This document shows, in pieces, positions 43,794-51,854 of a DNA stretch of 64,000 nucleotides. Origin of the DNA: Streptomyces uncialis. GTDB lineage: Bacteria > Actinomycetota > Actinomycetes > Streptomycetales > Streptomycetaceae. The translations under genes were made by a program, and so were the position numbers. Within the stretch, counting starts at the first letter, position 1; each line of letters starts with the position of its first letter. Under the pieces are notes generated by a model. It saw only the letters and a program-made list of their open reading frames with translations. It was not told the DNA's origin and did no database searches. The DNA lies in assembly GCF_036250755.1 (NCBI RefSeq), contig NZ_CP109583.1:4836001-4900000 (forward strand). Direction: 5' to 3'.

Positions 43794-46214
43794 TCAACGG
43801 TCCACTCTCTCACCCGTGCCGGACGGGTCGGCGCTTTCCGCAGCGGTGTCCGGTGTCGGGTCACTCGGCTGCACGGGATCGGCTGCCCCGGTCGTGGCGG
43901 GCGACACGCCGTCGGCCGTGGTGGCACCGCCCGGTACGGCGTCCGTCCCCGCCGTACCGTCCGTTCCCCCGCCGGTGTCCGTGGCCCCGGGCGCGTCGCC
44001 GTCCCGCTGGGCCTCCTCGGCGGCCTGCCGGGCCACCGCGCGCTTGCGCTGCTGGTACATCCGGAACCCGGCGAGGACCAGCAGCAGCAGCCCGCCCGCG
44101 ATCACCAGCATCACCGTGGGCGTCAGCTCATTGACGTGGACCTGGAACCGTACGGGGTCGCCGTACGGGGTGCCGTCCCTGGTGAAGAGCTGCGCTTCGA
44201 CATCGACGATGCCGTTGGCGTTGGCGTTCGTGTCGAACTTCAGGGTCTGGCTCCGCTGGGCGGCCACCTTGACCGGCTGCTCCGCGTACGCCTCGTCGCC
44301 GATCTTGAGGCGGGTCGGCTTGCTGGAGGTCAGCCGCAGCACCAGATCGTCGACGCCCTGGACGAGCGTGTTCTTGACGGTCACCGGGATGATCGCGCTT
44401 CTGCCGGAGAGCTGTGCGTCCGACTTGTCGATCAGCTGGACGCTGCGCATCAGATCGGCCAGATGGCTCTCCACCCCGTCCCGGAAATCCGACGCCTCCC
44501 CCGCCCGGCCGCGCCACGAGGTCGACATGGCCCGGTCGATCGCCCGTCCGAAGGGCGTCACCACCCGGTCCGGCTCGGCGAGGATCCCCTTGAAGCTGCC
44601 GAGCTCCGACTGGATGCGCTGGATCTGCTGGAACGCCTGCACGTTCAGTTCCTGCTTGCGCAACCGCTTCGGGTACTCCCCACCGGACGGGACCCGGGTG
44701 GTCGCGCCGGGGTCGGGCTTCGCCTTGGCCGCCGCCGGCAGGTCCTGGATGTCCGTCCAGCGCCCGTCCTGGAGTGTGTGGAGCACGGCCGCCATGGACT
44801 GGGCCTGACTGGCGGTGGGCATACGCTGCGGGGCCACCACGACGCTGCGCGGCTCGCCCGGGTCCTGGAGGGTGATCATCAGGCTCTGGGCGAGGAACTC
44901 CTGCACGGCGTGCGTCGCGGTCCCGGCGCGGGTCAGATCGCCCTGGAACACCGTGGAAAGCCGTGCGTCGGCCACCACCGCGGTCGTTCCGCCGCCTATG
45001 GGTCGTGGCGCGCTCGGTGTGTAGGGGAGTCCACCGGTCTCACGGAGGCTGTCGCTGCGGGTGATGACGGTGTCGGCTCCGGCGGAGGTCGCCACATCCA
45101 CGACGGACGGGTCGATCGCGCCGTCGGCGGGCCAGGCGAAGTCGGTGACCGGCTTCACGTTGAGCGTCGACTCGACGGTCACCGACGCCACATCGGTGGC
45201 GTTCTTGAGGTGCCCCAGGGAACCGGCGACATGCTTGCCCTTGTGCGCGAGGGCCGCCAGGTCGGGGTCGGCGAACGGCAGGGCCACCACGGTCTTGCCC
45301 TGGACGGCCTTCTGGAGATCGCCGAGCCACTGACTGGCCACGGCCCGGTTCTTGCCCGGGACCGTGCCGTCACCGTCCTTGACGCGATACCCGGAGGCCA
45401 TCGCGGCGACGGACGCCAGCAGATCCGGATCGACGACCCAGGTCACGTCCAGGGAGCTGCCGAGGGCGAGCATCTGCTGGAGCCGGCCGCCGGGGCCGAT
45501 CTCCTCGACGAGGGCGTCGTCCTCGAACACCCTGGTCTGCTGCTCGTCCGAACCGGTCTCCGCCGTGAGATGGGTGGCGGAGACCAGCGGCCACAGGAAC
45601 GCCGTCTTCGTCTTGGCGTCGGACTCCCCGGGCTGCCAGGGCAGGAAGGTCCGCTCGATCCCCAGCACCTGCTCGTACGACTGCGCCGAGGGAAGGCCGG
45701 TGAGGGCGACCCCGAGCTGGTAGACGCCCTCGGAGTCGAGATCGAGGTCCTTCACGGGCACCGAGATGCTGAAGTCCTGGGTGAGCCCGGGAGGCAGCTC
45801 GGCGATGTCCTGGACGTACTTGCCGCCCACCCGCTCGCCGTCCACCCCCTGGATGTACTGGCCGCGCCTGTCGGCGGCGTCGAGGGCGCTGCGGGTGCGC
45901 AGCACGGAACCGACCATCAGATCGACCGTGCCGTCGGTGATCGTCCGCTTGCTGTTGTTCGTGACCGTGCCCCGGACGGTCAGGGTGTCGTCCTCGCCGG
46001 GCGCGGTGGGCGTGAGGGTGTTGAGCGAGACATCGACGACGCCCTTGTCCGCGTCGGCCTGGGGTGCCGTCTCCGGCCGCGCGTGCGCGGGCATGGCGGC
46101 GGGGAGCGCCGCTCCGGCCAGTAGGGGGACTGCGGCGGCCAGGACACCGGTGCGCCGGAGCCACCGGCGGGCAGGTGAGGGAGTGGTCCCCTGGAAGTCT
46201 GCCGCCTCGGCCAC
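43794..46214 (-). CDS. DUF6049 secreted, membrane-anchored protein
   Basis: 806 residues from GTG 46214. Signal peptide (WLRRTGVLAAAVPLLAGAAL, cleaved near AHA-R). A large extracellular part includes an Ig-like beginning (DVSLNTLTPTAPGEDDTLTV), LPPGLTQDFSISVPV and a second beta domain about 640-720 (TVKNTLVQGVDDLVLRLTSS). One membrane helix (VMLVIAGGLLLLVLAGFRMY) near 730-750, then a Pro/Thr/Gly-rich tail. Always found next to murJ and the CCA-adding enzyme gene in actinobacteria; function unknown, plausibly cell-wall related by context. Confidence 0.88.
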   Translation of the reverse strand: MAEAADFQGTTPSPARRWLRRTGVLAAAVPLLAGAALPAAMPAHARPETAPQADADKGVVDVSLNTLTPTAPGEDDTLTVRGTVTNNSKRTITDGTVDLMVGSVLRTRSALDAADRRGQYIQGVDGERVGGKYVQDIAELPPGLTQDFSISVPVKDLDLDSEGVYQLGVALTGLPSAQSYEQVLGIERTFLPWQPGESDAKTKTAFLWPLVSATHLTAETGSDEQQTRVFEDDALVEEIGPGGRLQQMLALGSSLDVTWVVDPDLLASVAAMASGYRVKDGDGTVPGKNRAVASQWLGDLQKAVQGKTVVALPFADPDLAALAHKGKHVAGSLGHLKNATDVASVTVESTLNVKPVTDFAWPADGAIDPSVVDVATSAGADTVITRSDSLRETGGLPYTPSAPRPIGGGTTAVVADARLSTVFQGDLTRAGTATHAVQEFLAQSLMITLQDPGEPRSVVVAPQRMPTASQAQSMAAVLHTLQDGRWTDIQDLPAAAKAKPDPGATTRVPSGGEYPKRLRKQELNVQAFQQIQRIQSELGSFKGILAEPDRVVTPFGRAIDRAMSTSWRGRAGEASDFRDGVESHLADLMRSVQLIDKSDAQLSGRSAIIPVTVKNTLVQGVDDLVLRLTSSKPTRLKIGDEAYAEQPVKVAAQRSQTLKFDTNANANGIVDVEAQLFTRDGTPYGDPVRFQVHVNELTPTVMLVIAGGLLLLVLAGFRMYQQRKRAVARQAAEEAQRDGDAPGATDTGGGTDGTAGTDAVPGGATTADGVSPATTGAADPVQPSDPTPDTAAESADPSGTGERVDR

Positions 46215-46538
46215 GCGCTTGCCCGTCCCTCGTCGTCGTCAGTGGTCGTCCATAAGTGCGTCCACGCATGGTAACGATGCGCGCTGGGTACAAGTGCCGC
46301 GGTCCACTCCAGATCATGGAGGGCGGCGGTCGTCGGATCGTACGGCCCGCTGGTGCCGCCCGGCGCCACCTCGCGGGATCGGGCGCTGTCCGATCATGAC
46401 CGTATTAATGGCCGCATGATCAGGAATGGCACACGCAGAAGAAGGGGCGCCTCTCCCGCGCCTGCCTTCCACCCGCCGGCCGATCATCGCGGATAACGGG
46501 GCGCCCGCCCCAGGCGGAGCCACGTACCCTTTCCTGTT
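46215..46538. promoter_or_regulatory. Divergent promoter region (DUF6049 / CCA enzyme)
   Basis: 324 bases without a gene. At about 46391-46422 GATCATG and CATGATC flank a centre containing GTATTAATG; this imperfect palindrome with unusual A/T content may hold a promoter or operator. Confidence 0.5.
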
Positions 46539-48032
46539 GTGCCGAACGCCAATGAAGACAACCTCAGCGCCCTGAGCCAGGCGCAGCATCTCGCCGTCAG
46601 TGAGCTGCTGCGGGTCTCCCCTGTCGCCGACGAGCTAGCCCGCCGATTCCAGGCTGCCGGGTTCTCCCTCGCCCTGGTCGGCGGCTCGGTCCGGGACGCG
46701 TTGCTCGGCCGTCTCGGCAATGATCTCGACTTCACCACGGACGCGCGTCCGGAGGATGTGCTGAAGATCGTGCGGCCCTGGGCGGACTCCGTCTGGGAGG
46801 TCGGGATCGCCTTCGGGACGGTCGGCTGCCAGAAGGACGCCCGGGTGGAGAGCCCGGACGCGGACGGTGGGGCGGCGGAGCAGCTATTCCAGATCGAGAT
46901 CACGACGTACCGGTCGGAGGCGTACGACCGCAGCTCGCGCAAGCCCGAGGTGTCGTACGGGGACTCCATCGAAGAGGATCTTGTACGTCGGGATTTCACG
47001 GTGAACGCGATGGCCGTCGCGCTGCCGGAGAAGGAGTTCATCGACCCGCACGGCGGGTTGCGTGATCTCGCGGAGCGGGCGCTGCGGACGCCCGGTACCC
47101 CGGAGGAGTCCTTCTCGGACGATCCGCTGCGGATGATGCGGGCGGCGCGGTTCGCGGCCCAGCTCGATTTCGAGGTCGCTCCGGAGGTGGTCGCGGCGAT
47201 GACCGCGATGGCCGACCGGATCGGCATCGTGTCGGCGGAGCGGGTACGGGACGAGCTGAACAAGCTCATCCTCTCCGCGCATCCCCGTAAGGGCCTCACA
47301 CTGCTGGTGGATACCGGCCTCGCCCAGCATGTGCTGCCCGAGCTTCCGGCGCTGCGGCTGGAGCGGGACGAGCACCACCGGCACAAGGACGTCTACGAGC
47401 ACACGCTGATCGTGCTGGAGCAGGCGATGGCCCTGGAGGAGGACGGTCCGGACCTCGTCCTGCGGCTCGCGGCCCTGCTGCATGACATCGGCAAGCCCCG
47501 CACCCGCCGGTTCGAGGACGACGGGCGGGTCTCGTTCCACCACCATGAGGTGGTCGGCGCGAAGATGACCAAGAAGCGGCTGACCGCGCTCAAGTACTCG
47601 AACGAGCTGGTGAAGGACATCTCGCGCCTGGTCGAGCTGCATCTGCGGTTCCACGGCTACGGCACAGGGGAGTGGACCGACTCGGCCGTCCGCCGCTATG
47701 TGCGGGACTCGGGCCCCTTGCTGGAGCGGCTGCACAAGCTCACACGGTCCGACTGCACCACCCGGAACAAGAGGAAGGCCGCTGCTCTCTCCCGGGCCTA
47801 CGACGGGTTGGAGGAGCGTATCGAGCGGCTCCAGGAGCAGGAGGAGCTGGATTCCATCCGCCCCGACCTGGACGGCAACGAGATCATGGAGATCCTCTCG
47901 GTGGGACCCGGCCCGGCGATCGGCCAGGCCTACGCGTTCCTGCTGGAGCTGAGGCTGGAGAACGGGCCGATGCAGCGCGATGACGCGGTGTCCGCGCTCA
48001 AGGAGTGGTGGGCCACGCAGTCACAGGGCTGA
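46539..48032 (+). CDS. CCA-adding tRNA nucleotidyltransferase with HD domain
   Basis: 497 residues from GTG 46539. Nucleotidyltransferase head FSLALVGGSVRDALLGRLGN with catalytic DLDFTTDARPED (Asp pair), then RRDFTVNAMAV. A fold like poly(A) polymerase about 170-260 (FSDDPLRMMRAARFAAQLDF). HD phosphohydrolase domain about 270-400 with HHRHKDVYEHTLIVLEQA and LAALLHDIGKPRTRRF. It adds CCA to tRNAs, needed here because both tRNA genes lack encoded CCA. Confidence 0.95.
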   Translation: MPNANEDNLSALSQAQHLAVSELLRVSPVADELARRFQAAGFSLALVGGSVRDALLGRLGNDLDFTTDARPEDVLKIVRPWADSVWEVGIAFGTVGCQKDARVESPDADGGAAEQLFQIEITTYRSEAYDRSSRKPEVSYGDSIEEDLVRRDFTVNAMAVALPEKEFIDPHGGLRDLAERALRTPGTPEESFSDDPLRMMRAARFAAQLDFEVAPEVVAAMTAMADRIGIVSAERVRDELNKLILSAHPRKGLTLLVDTGLAQHVLPELPALRLERDEHHRHKDVYEHTLIVLEQAMALEEDGPDLVLRLAALLHDIGKPRTRRFEDDGRVSFHHHEVVGAKMTKKRLTALKYSNELVKDISRLVELHLRFHGYGTGEWTDSAVRRYVRDSGPLLERLHKLTRSDCTTRNKRKAAALSRAYDGLEERIERLQEQEELDSIRPDLDGNEIMEILSVGPGPAIGQAYAFLLELRLENGPMQRDDAVSALKEWWATQSQG

Positions 48033-48046
48033 CCGCCCCGCTCGAT

Positions 48047-48060
48047 GTTTCACGTGGAAC
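48047..48060. promoter_or_regulatory. parS: parS-like site
   Basis: GTTTCACGTGGAAC, one mismatch, 14 bases after the CCA enzyme stop. Confidence 0.85.
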
Positions 48061-48064
48061 ATGA

Positions 48065-48078
48065 GTTTCACGTGGAAC
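48065..48078. promoter_or_regulatory. parS: parS-like site
   Basis: GTTTCACGTGGAAC, 18 bases from the preceding copy. Confidence 0.85.
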
Positions 48079-48100
48079 ATGAGCCAGGAGCGGACGGTGG

Positions 48101-48154
48101 CGATCAGACGGAGGGGCGATGTTTCACGTGAAACATCGCCCCTCCGTCTGATCG
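48101..48154. terminator. 54-bp perfect palindrome centred on a parS site
   Basis: Left half 48101-48127 is the exact complement of right half 48128-48154 with no loop; the centre is GTTTCACGTGAAAC. It covers the last codons and stop (48104-48106) of the leftward MFS gene. Located between convergent genes, so probably a bidirectional terminator that is also a ParB site. Confidence 0.88.
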
Positions 48155-49429
48155 TCGGCCCAGCCGGATCATCGTCAGCGCGATCACCGCGTACAGGCCC
48201 GCCACGGTGATCACCAGTGGTGCGGACCGTCCGTCGGCGGGAAGCATCAGGGCGGCCACTCCGGCCGCGCCCACGAACGCGACATTGAACAGGACGTCGT
48301 AGACGGAGAAGATCCGGCCCCGGTAGCGGTCCTCGACCGAGGACTGCACCACCGTGTCGGTAGCGATCTTGGCGCCCTGGGTCACCAGTCCCAGCACGAA
48401 GGCGGCCACCAGGATCGGGGCCGGGGCGAAGGACAGACACAGAGCCGGTGCCAGCACGGCCGCGGAACCCGCGCAGACGGCGATCCAGCCACGGGTGCCC
48501 AAGCGGCTCACCGCCCAGGGGGTGAAGACGGCGGCGACGAAGAATCCGGCGCCGGAGATACCCACCGCGAGCCCGAGCAGGGCAAGCCCGCGCTCGGAGC
48601 CGTCGTCATCGGCCGACCAGGCGTACCGGCACAGCATCAGCACCATCACGGTCAGGGCGCCGTAGCAGAACCGCATCACCGTCATCGCGCCCAGCGCCCA
48701 GGCGGCACCCTGACGGGGCGGCTCCAGCAGATGGCGGACCCCGGCGGCGAGTCCCCGTGCCGTCCCGGTCAGCTGGGCCGTCAGACGGTCGTGGCGGTGC
48801 CGGGTCGCGTCGGGGCCGAGGGCCTGACGGCCGAACCGCAGCGCCGCGAGCGCGGCACAGAGATAGAGGGCGGCCCCCAGCAGGACGACGGCGACATCGG
48901 AGTCGTCGACGATCAGCCGGACACCGAAGGCGAGTCCCCCGCCCGCGGTCGCGGCCAGGGTTCCGGCGGTCGGGGAGAGCGAGTTCGCGATGACCAGCCG
49001 GTCGGCGTCCACGACCCGGGGCAGGGCGGCCGAGAGCCCGGCGAGGACGAACCGGTTGACGGCGGTGACGCACAGCGCGGAGGCGTAGAACAGCCAGTCC
49101 GGCACGCCGCTGATCATCAGGACACCGGTCAGTGCGGCCAGGACCGCCCGCAGCAGGTTTCCGTGGAGGAACACCTGCCGGCGGGGCCAGCGGTCGAGAA
49201 GCACACCGGCGAACGGGCCGATGAGCGAGTACGGCAGAAGCAGGACCGCCATCGCCGAGGCGATCGCGGCGGGCGAGGTCTGCTTCTCCGGGGAGAAGAC
49301 CACATAGGTGGCGAGGGCGACCTGGTACACCCCGTCGGCACCCTGGGACAGCAGACGCACGGCAAGCAGACGCCGGAATCCCTGGAAGCGCAGCAGTACA
49401 CGCAGATCCCGAACGACAGCCATCTCCAC
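48104..49429 (-). CDS. MFS transporter
   Basis: 441 residues from GTG 49429 (ATG two codons later also possible). About 12 helices. Conserved MFS loop GPFAGVLLDRWPRRQVFLHG between helices 2 and 3. Overall a typical drug-efflux-like permease; the substrate is not evident. The last residues ([10 protein letters not shown]) are encoded by the parS palindrome, so the gene appears to have been extended or read into the site; these residues are unlikely to matter for transport. Confidence 0.88.
   Translation of the reverse strand: MEMAVVRDLRVLLRFQGFRRLLAVRLLSQGADGVYQVALATYVVFSPEKQTSPAAIASAMAVLLLPYSLIGPFAGVLLDRWPRRQVFLHGNLLRAVLAALTGVLMISGVPDWLFYASALCVTAVNRFVLAGLSAALPRVVDADRLVIANSLSPTAGTLAATAGGGLAFGVRLIVDDSDVAVVLLGAALYLCAALAALRFGRQALGPDATRHRHDRLTAQLTGTARGLAAGVRHLLEPPRQGAAWALGAMTVMRFCYGALTVMVLMLCRYAWSADDDGSERGLALLGLAVGISGAGFFVAAVFTPWAVSRLGTRGWIAVCAGSAAVLAPALCLSFAPAPILVAAFVLGLVTQGAKIATDTVVQSSVEDRYRGRIFSVYDVLFNVAFVGAAGVAALMLPADGRSAPLVITVAGLYAVIALTMIRLGRRSDGGAMFHVKHRPSV
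48121..48134. promoter_or_regulatory. parS: parS site at the centre of the 54-bp palindrome
   Basis: GTTTCACGTGAAAC, perfect, inside the end of the MFS coding sequence. Confidence 0.95.
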
Positions 49430-49620
49430 ACCCTCACCTGTGCGAAGGTCCCCGGGCAGGAGACCCGGGGACCTTTGACAACCCTGTGGAGCGGCGGCCT
49501 CGGCCGCCTTCCGGAACGAGGGCGTCAGCGCGGTGTGTGCCGCGCGGACGCCGTCCCGGTGCTCGTCAAGCTTCCGGCACCGCCGATGCCCTCAGCTTCG
49601 CTGGGTCTTGCCGGCGCGGT

Positions 49621-50703
49621 TCAGCCGTCGACCTCACCCTTGATGAACTTCTCCACGTTCTCGCGGGCCTCGTCGTCGAAGTACTGCACCGGCGGGCTCT
49701 TCATGAAGTAGCTGGACGCCGACAGGATCGGGCCACCGAGCCCGCGGTCCATGGCGATCTTCGCCGCGCGCAGCGCGTCGATGATGACACCGGCGGAGTT
49801 CGGGGAGTCCCAGACCTCCAGCTTGTACTCCAGGTTCAGCGGAACGTCACCGAACGCACGGCCCTCCAGGCGGACGTAGGCCCACTTGCGGTCGTCCAGC
49901 CACGCGACGTAGTCGGACGGGCCGATGTGGACGTTCTTCTCGCCGAGGTCCCGGTCGGGGATCTGCGAGGTGACGGCCTGCGTCTTGGAGATCTTCTTGG
50001 ACTCCAGGCGCTCACGCTCAAGCATGTTCTTGAAGTCCATGTTGCCGCCGACGTTGAGCTGCATCGTGCGGTCCAGGACGACGCCCCGGTCCTCGAACAG
50101 CTTCGCCATGACGCGGTGCGTGATGGTCGCACCGACCTGCGACTTGATGTCGTCACCGACGATCGGCACACCGGCCTCGGTGAACTTGTCCGCCCACTCC
50201 TTGGTACCGGCGATGAAGACCGGCAGAGCGTTGACGAAGCCGACCTTGGCGTCGATGGCGCACTGCGCGTAGAACTTCGCCGCGGCCTCGGAACCGACGG
50301 GCAGGTAGCAGACGAGGACGTCGACCTGCTTGTCCTTGAGGGTCTGGACGATGTCGACCGGGGCGTCGGCGGACTCCTCGATCGTCTCGCGGTAGTACTT
50401 GCCGAGACCGTCGAGCGTGTGGCCGCGCTGGACCGTCACACCGGCGGACGGCACGTCACAGATCTTGATGGTGTTGTTCTCGCTGGCCCCGATGGCGTCC
50501 GAGAGGTCGAGGCCGACCTTCTTGGCGTCCACGTCGAAGGCTGCGACGAACTCCACGTCACGGACGTGGTACTCGCCGAACTGGACGTGCATGAGGCCCG
50601 GGACCCTGGCCGCCGGATCGGCGTCCTTGTAGTACTCGACGCCCTGCACCAGTGAGGCGGCGCAGTTGCCCACGCCGACGATGGCTACGCGAACCGAACC
50701 CAT
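49621..50703 (-). CDS. ino1: Inositol-1-phosphate synthase
   Basis: 360 residues. N-terminal NAD motif [20 protein letters not shown]. Conserved [60 protein letters not shown] and [20 protein letters not shown]. It converts glucose-6-phosphate to inositol-1-phosphate, the source of phosphatidylinositol and mycothiol. It is the short prokaryotic form. It lies 43 bases after a PadR regulator gene on the same strand. Confidence 0.97.
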   Translation of the reverse strand: MGSVRVAIVGVGNCAASLVQGVEYYKDADPAARVPGLMHVQFGEYHVRDVEFVAAFDVDAKKVGLDLSDAIGASENNTIKICDVPSAGVTVQRGHTLDGLGKYYRETIEESADAPVDIVQTLKDKQVDVLVCYLPVGSEAAAKFYAQCAIDAKVGFVNALPVFIAGTKEWADKFTEAGVPIVGDDIKSQVGATITHRVMAKLFEDRGVVLDRTMQLNVGGNMDFKNMLERERLESKKISKTQAVTSQIPDRDLGEKNVHIGPSDYVAWLDDRKWAYVRLEGRAFGDVPLNLEYKLEVWDSPNSAGVIIDALRAAKIAMDRGLGGPILSASSYFMKSPPVQYFDDEARENVEKFIKGEVDG

Positions 50704-50746
50704 TCCGCTTGCTCCCTGTATGTAACGGTGAAGTCCTGAGCGGACT

Positions 50747-51460
50747 TCAGATGGCGGTGTCGTCGGACGAATCCGGCCGGGAGGTGTCCCCGGGCCGGGG
50801 CAGGCCGTCCGATTTCCCTGATGTGTCCTGATGAGCTGACGCTCGGTGCTGAGCGGGGTCCCCGCCGGGGGCCGGTGCGGGCGGGGACGGCCGCTGGTTC
50901 CGTCCCGCCCGCTCGCTCTCGATCAGCTCGTTCAACCAGCGCACTTCCCGCTCCACGGACTCCATTCCGTGTCGCTGAAGTTCGAGGGTGTAGTCATCGA
51001 GGCGCTCCCGGGTCCGTGCCAGGGAGGCGCGCATCTTTTCGAGGCGCTCCTCCAGCCGGCTGCGGCGCCCTTCCAGTACGCGCATGCGTACATCTCTCGA
51101 CGTCTGCCCGAAGAAGGCGAAGCGAGCAGCGAAGTGCTCGTCCTCGTATGCGTCGGGGCCTGTCTGCGAGAGCAGGTCCTCGAAGTGCTCCTTACCTTCC
51201 GCGGTCAGCCGGTAGACGATCTTCGCGCGGCGCCCCGCCAGCGGTGCGGCCAGGGCGTCCTCGGGGGTGCCTGAGGACTCCTCGATCAACCATCCGCTGG
51301 CGACGAGGGTCTTCAGGCAGGGGTAGAGCGACCCATAGCTGAAGGCGCGGAACACCCCCAGCGAGGTGTTGAGCCGTTTGCGCAGCTCATAGCCGTGCAT
51401 GGGGGACTCACGCAGCAGGCCGAGAACGGCGAACTCAAGGATGCCGGAGCGCCGGCTCAT
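50747..51460 (-). CDS. PadR-family transcriptional regulator
   Basis: 237 residues. Winged helix at the N-terminus ([55 protein letters not shown]), with the PadR signature GYEL and SYGSLYP. A coiled-coil dimerisation part follows at about 105-170 ([20 protein letters not shown]). The Pro/Ser-rich C-terminal tail is unusual in length. It probably represses its own operon with ino1 and binds the palindrome at 51536-51556. Confidence 0.93.
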   Translation of the reverse strand: MSRRSGILEFAVLGLLRESPMHGYELRKRLNTSLGVFRAFSYGSLYPCLKTLVASGWLIEESSGTPEDALAAPLAGRRAKIVYRLTAEGKEHFEDLLSQTGPDAYEDEHFAARFAFFGQTSRDVRMRVLEGRRSRLEERLEKMRASLARTRERLDDYTLELQRHGMESVEREVRWLNELIESERAGRNQRPSPPAPAPGGDPAQHRASAHQDTSGKSDGLPRPGDTSRPDSSDDTAI

Positions 51461-51854
51461 CGTCGCCTCCTCCTTGTCGGTCCACTGTCGTCGGCCGGGG
51501 GCCGAAGTCCCCTGTCACAGTCTTTATACCGGGCCGATGTATCGACTCGATACATCACGACGATAGAACGGTCATCCGGATGGGACAAGAGGGGGCATGG
51601 TGAACGGCGTCACATCACTGATTCGTGGGAGCAAGTTGCCTGATTTGGGGTGAACTTCGGAGCTAGGTGGGTTTTGGTGGTGCGTAGTCTGTGCGGCATG
51701 CAATCCGGGGGGAACCGCGCGAGGCTTGAACGCGTCGTCGTCCCGGATGCGTTGCGGATGGGAGCTGACCGGGCCGCATCCGTATGTCGGGGGGAACCGG
51801 GAACCAGCCGCCGTTTCCAGGCGCGGGAGCGCCTGCCCTAGGAGTAGTCGTTCG
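51461..51854. promoter_or_regulatory. Divergent promoter region of padR-ino1 and the PBP gene
   Basis: 394 bases, no gene. Contains the 21-bp palindrome at 51536-51556 and the promoters of both sides. No RNA recognised. Confidence 0.6.
51536..51556. promoter_or_regulatory. Candidate PadR operator
   Basis: Perfect 10-bp arms GATGTATCGA / TCGATACATC around one base, with the ATGT...ACAT outline common to PadR operators, 75 bases before the padR start. Confidence 0.75.

Noticed and set aside
42184..44808. 874-codon frame opposite murJ and DUF6049
   Set aside because: Shadow of two real genes; changes character at their boundary.
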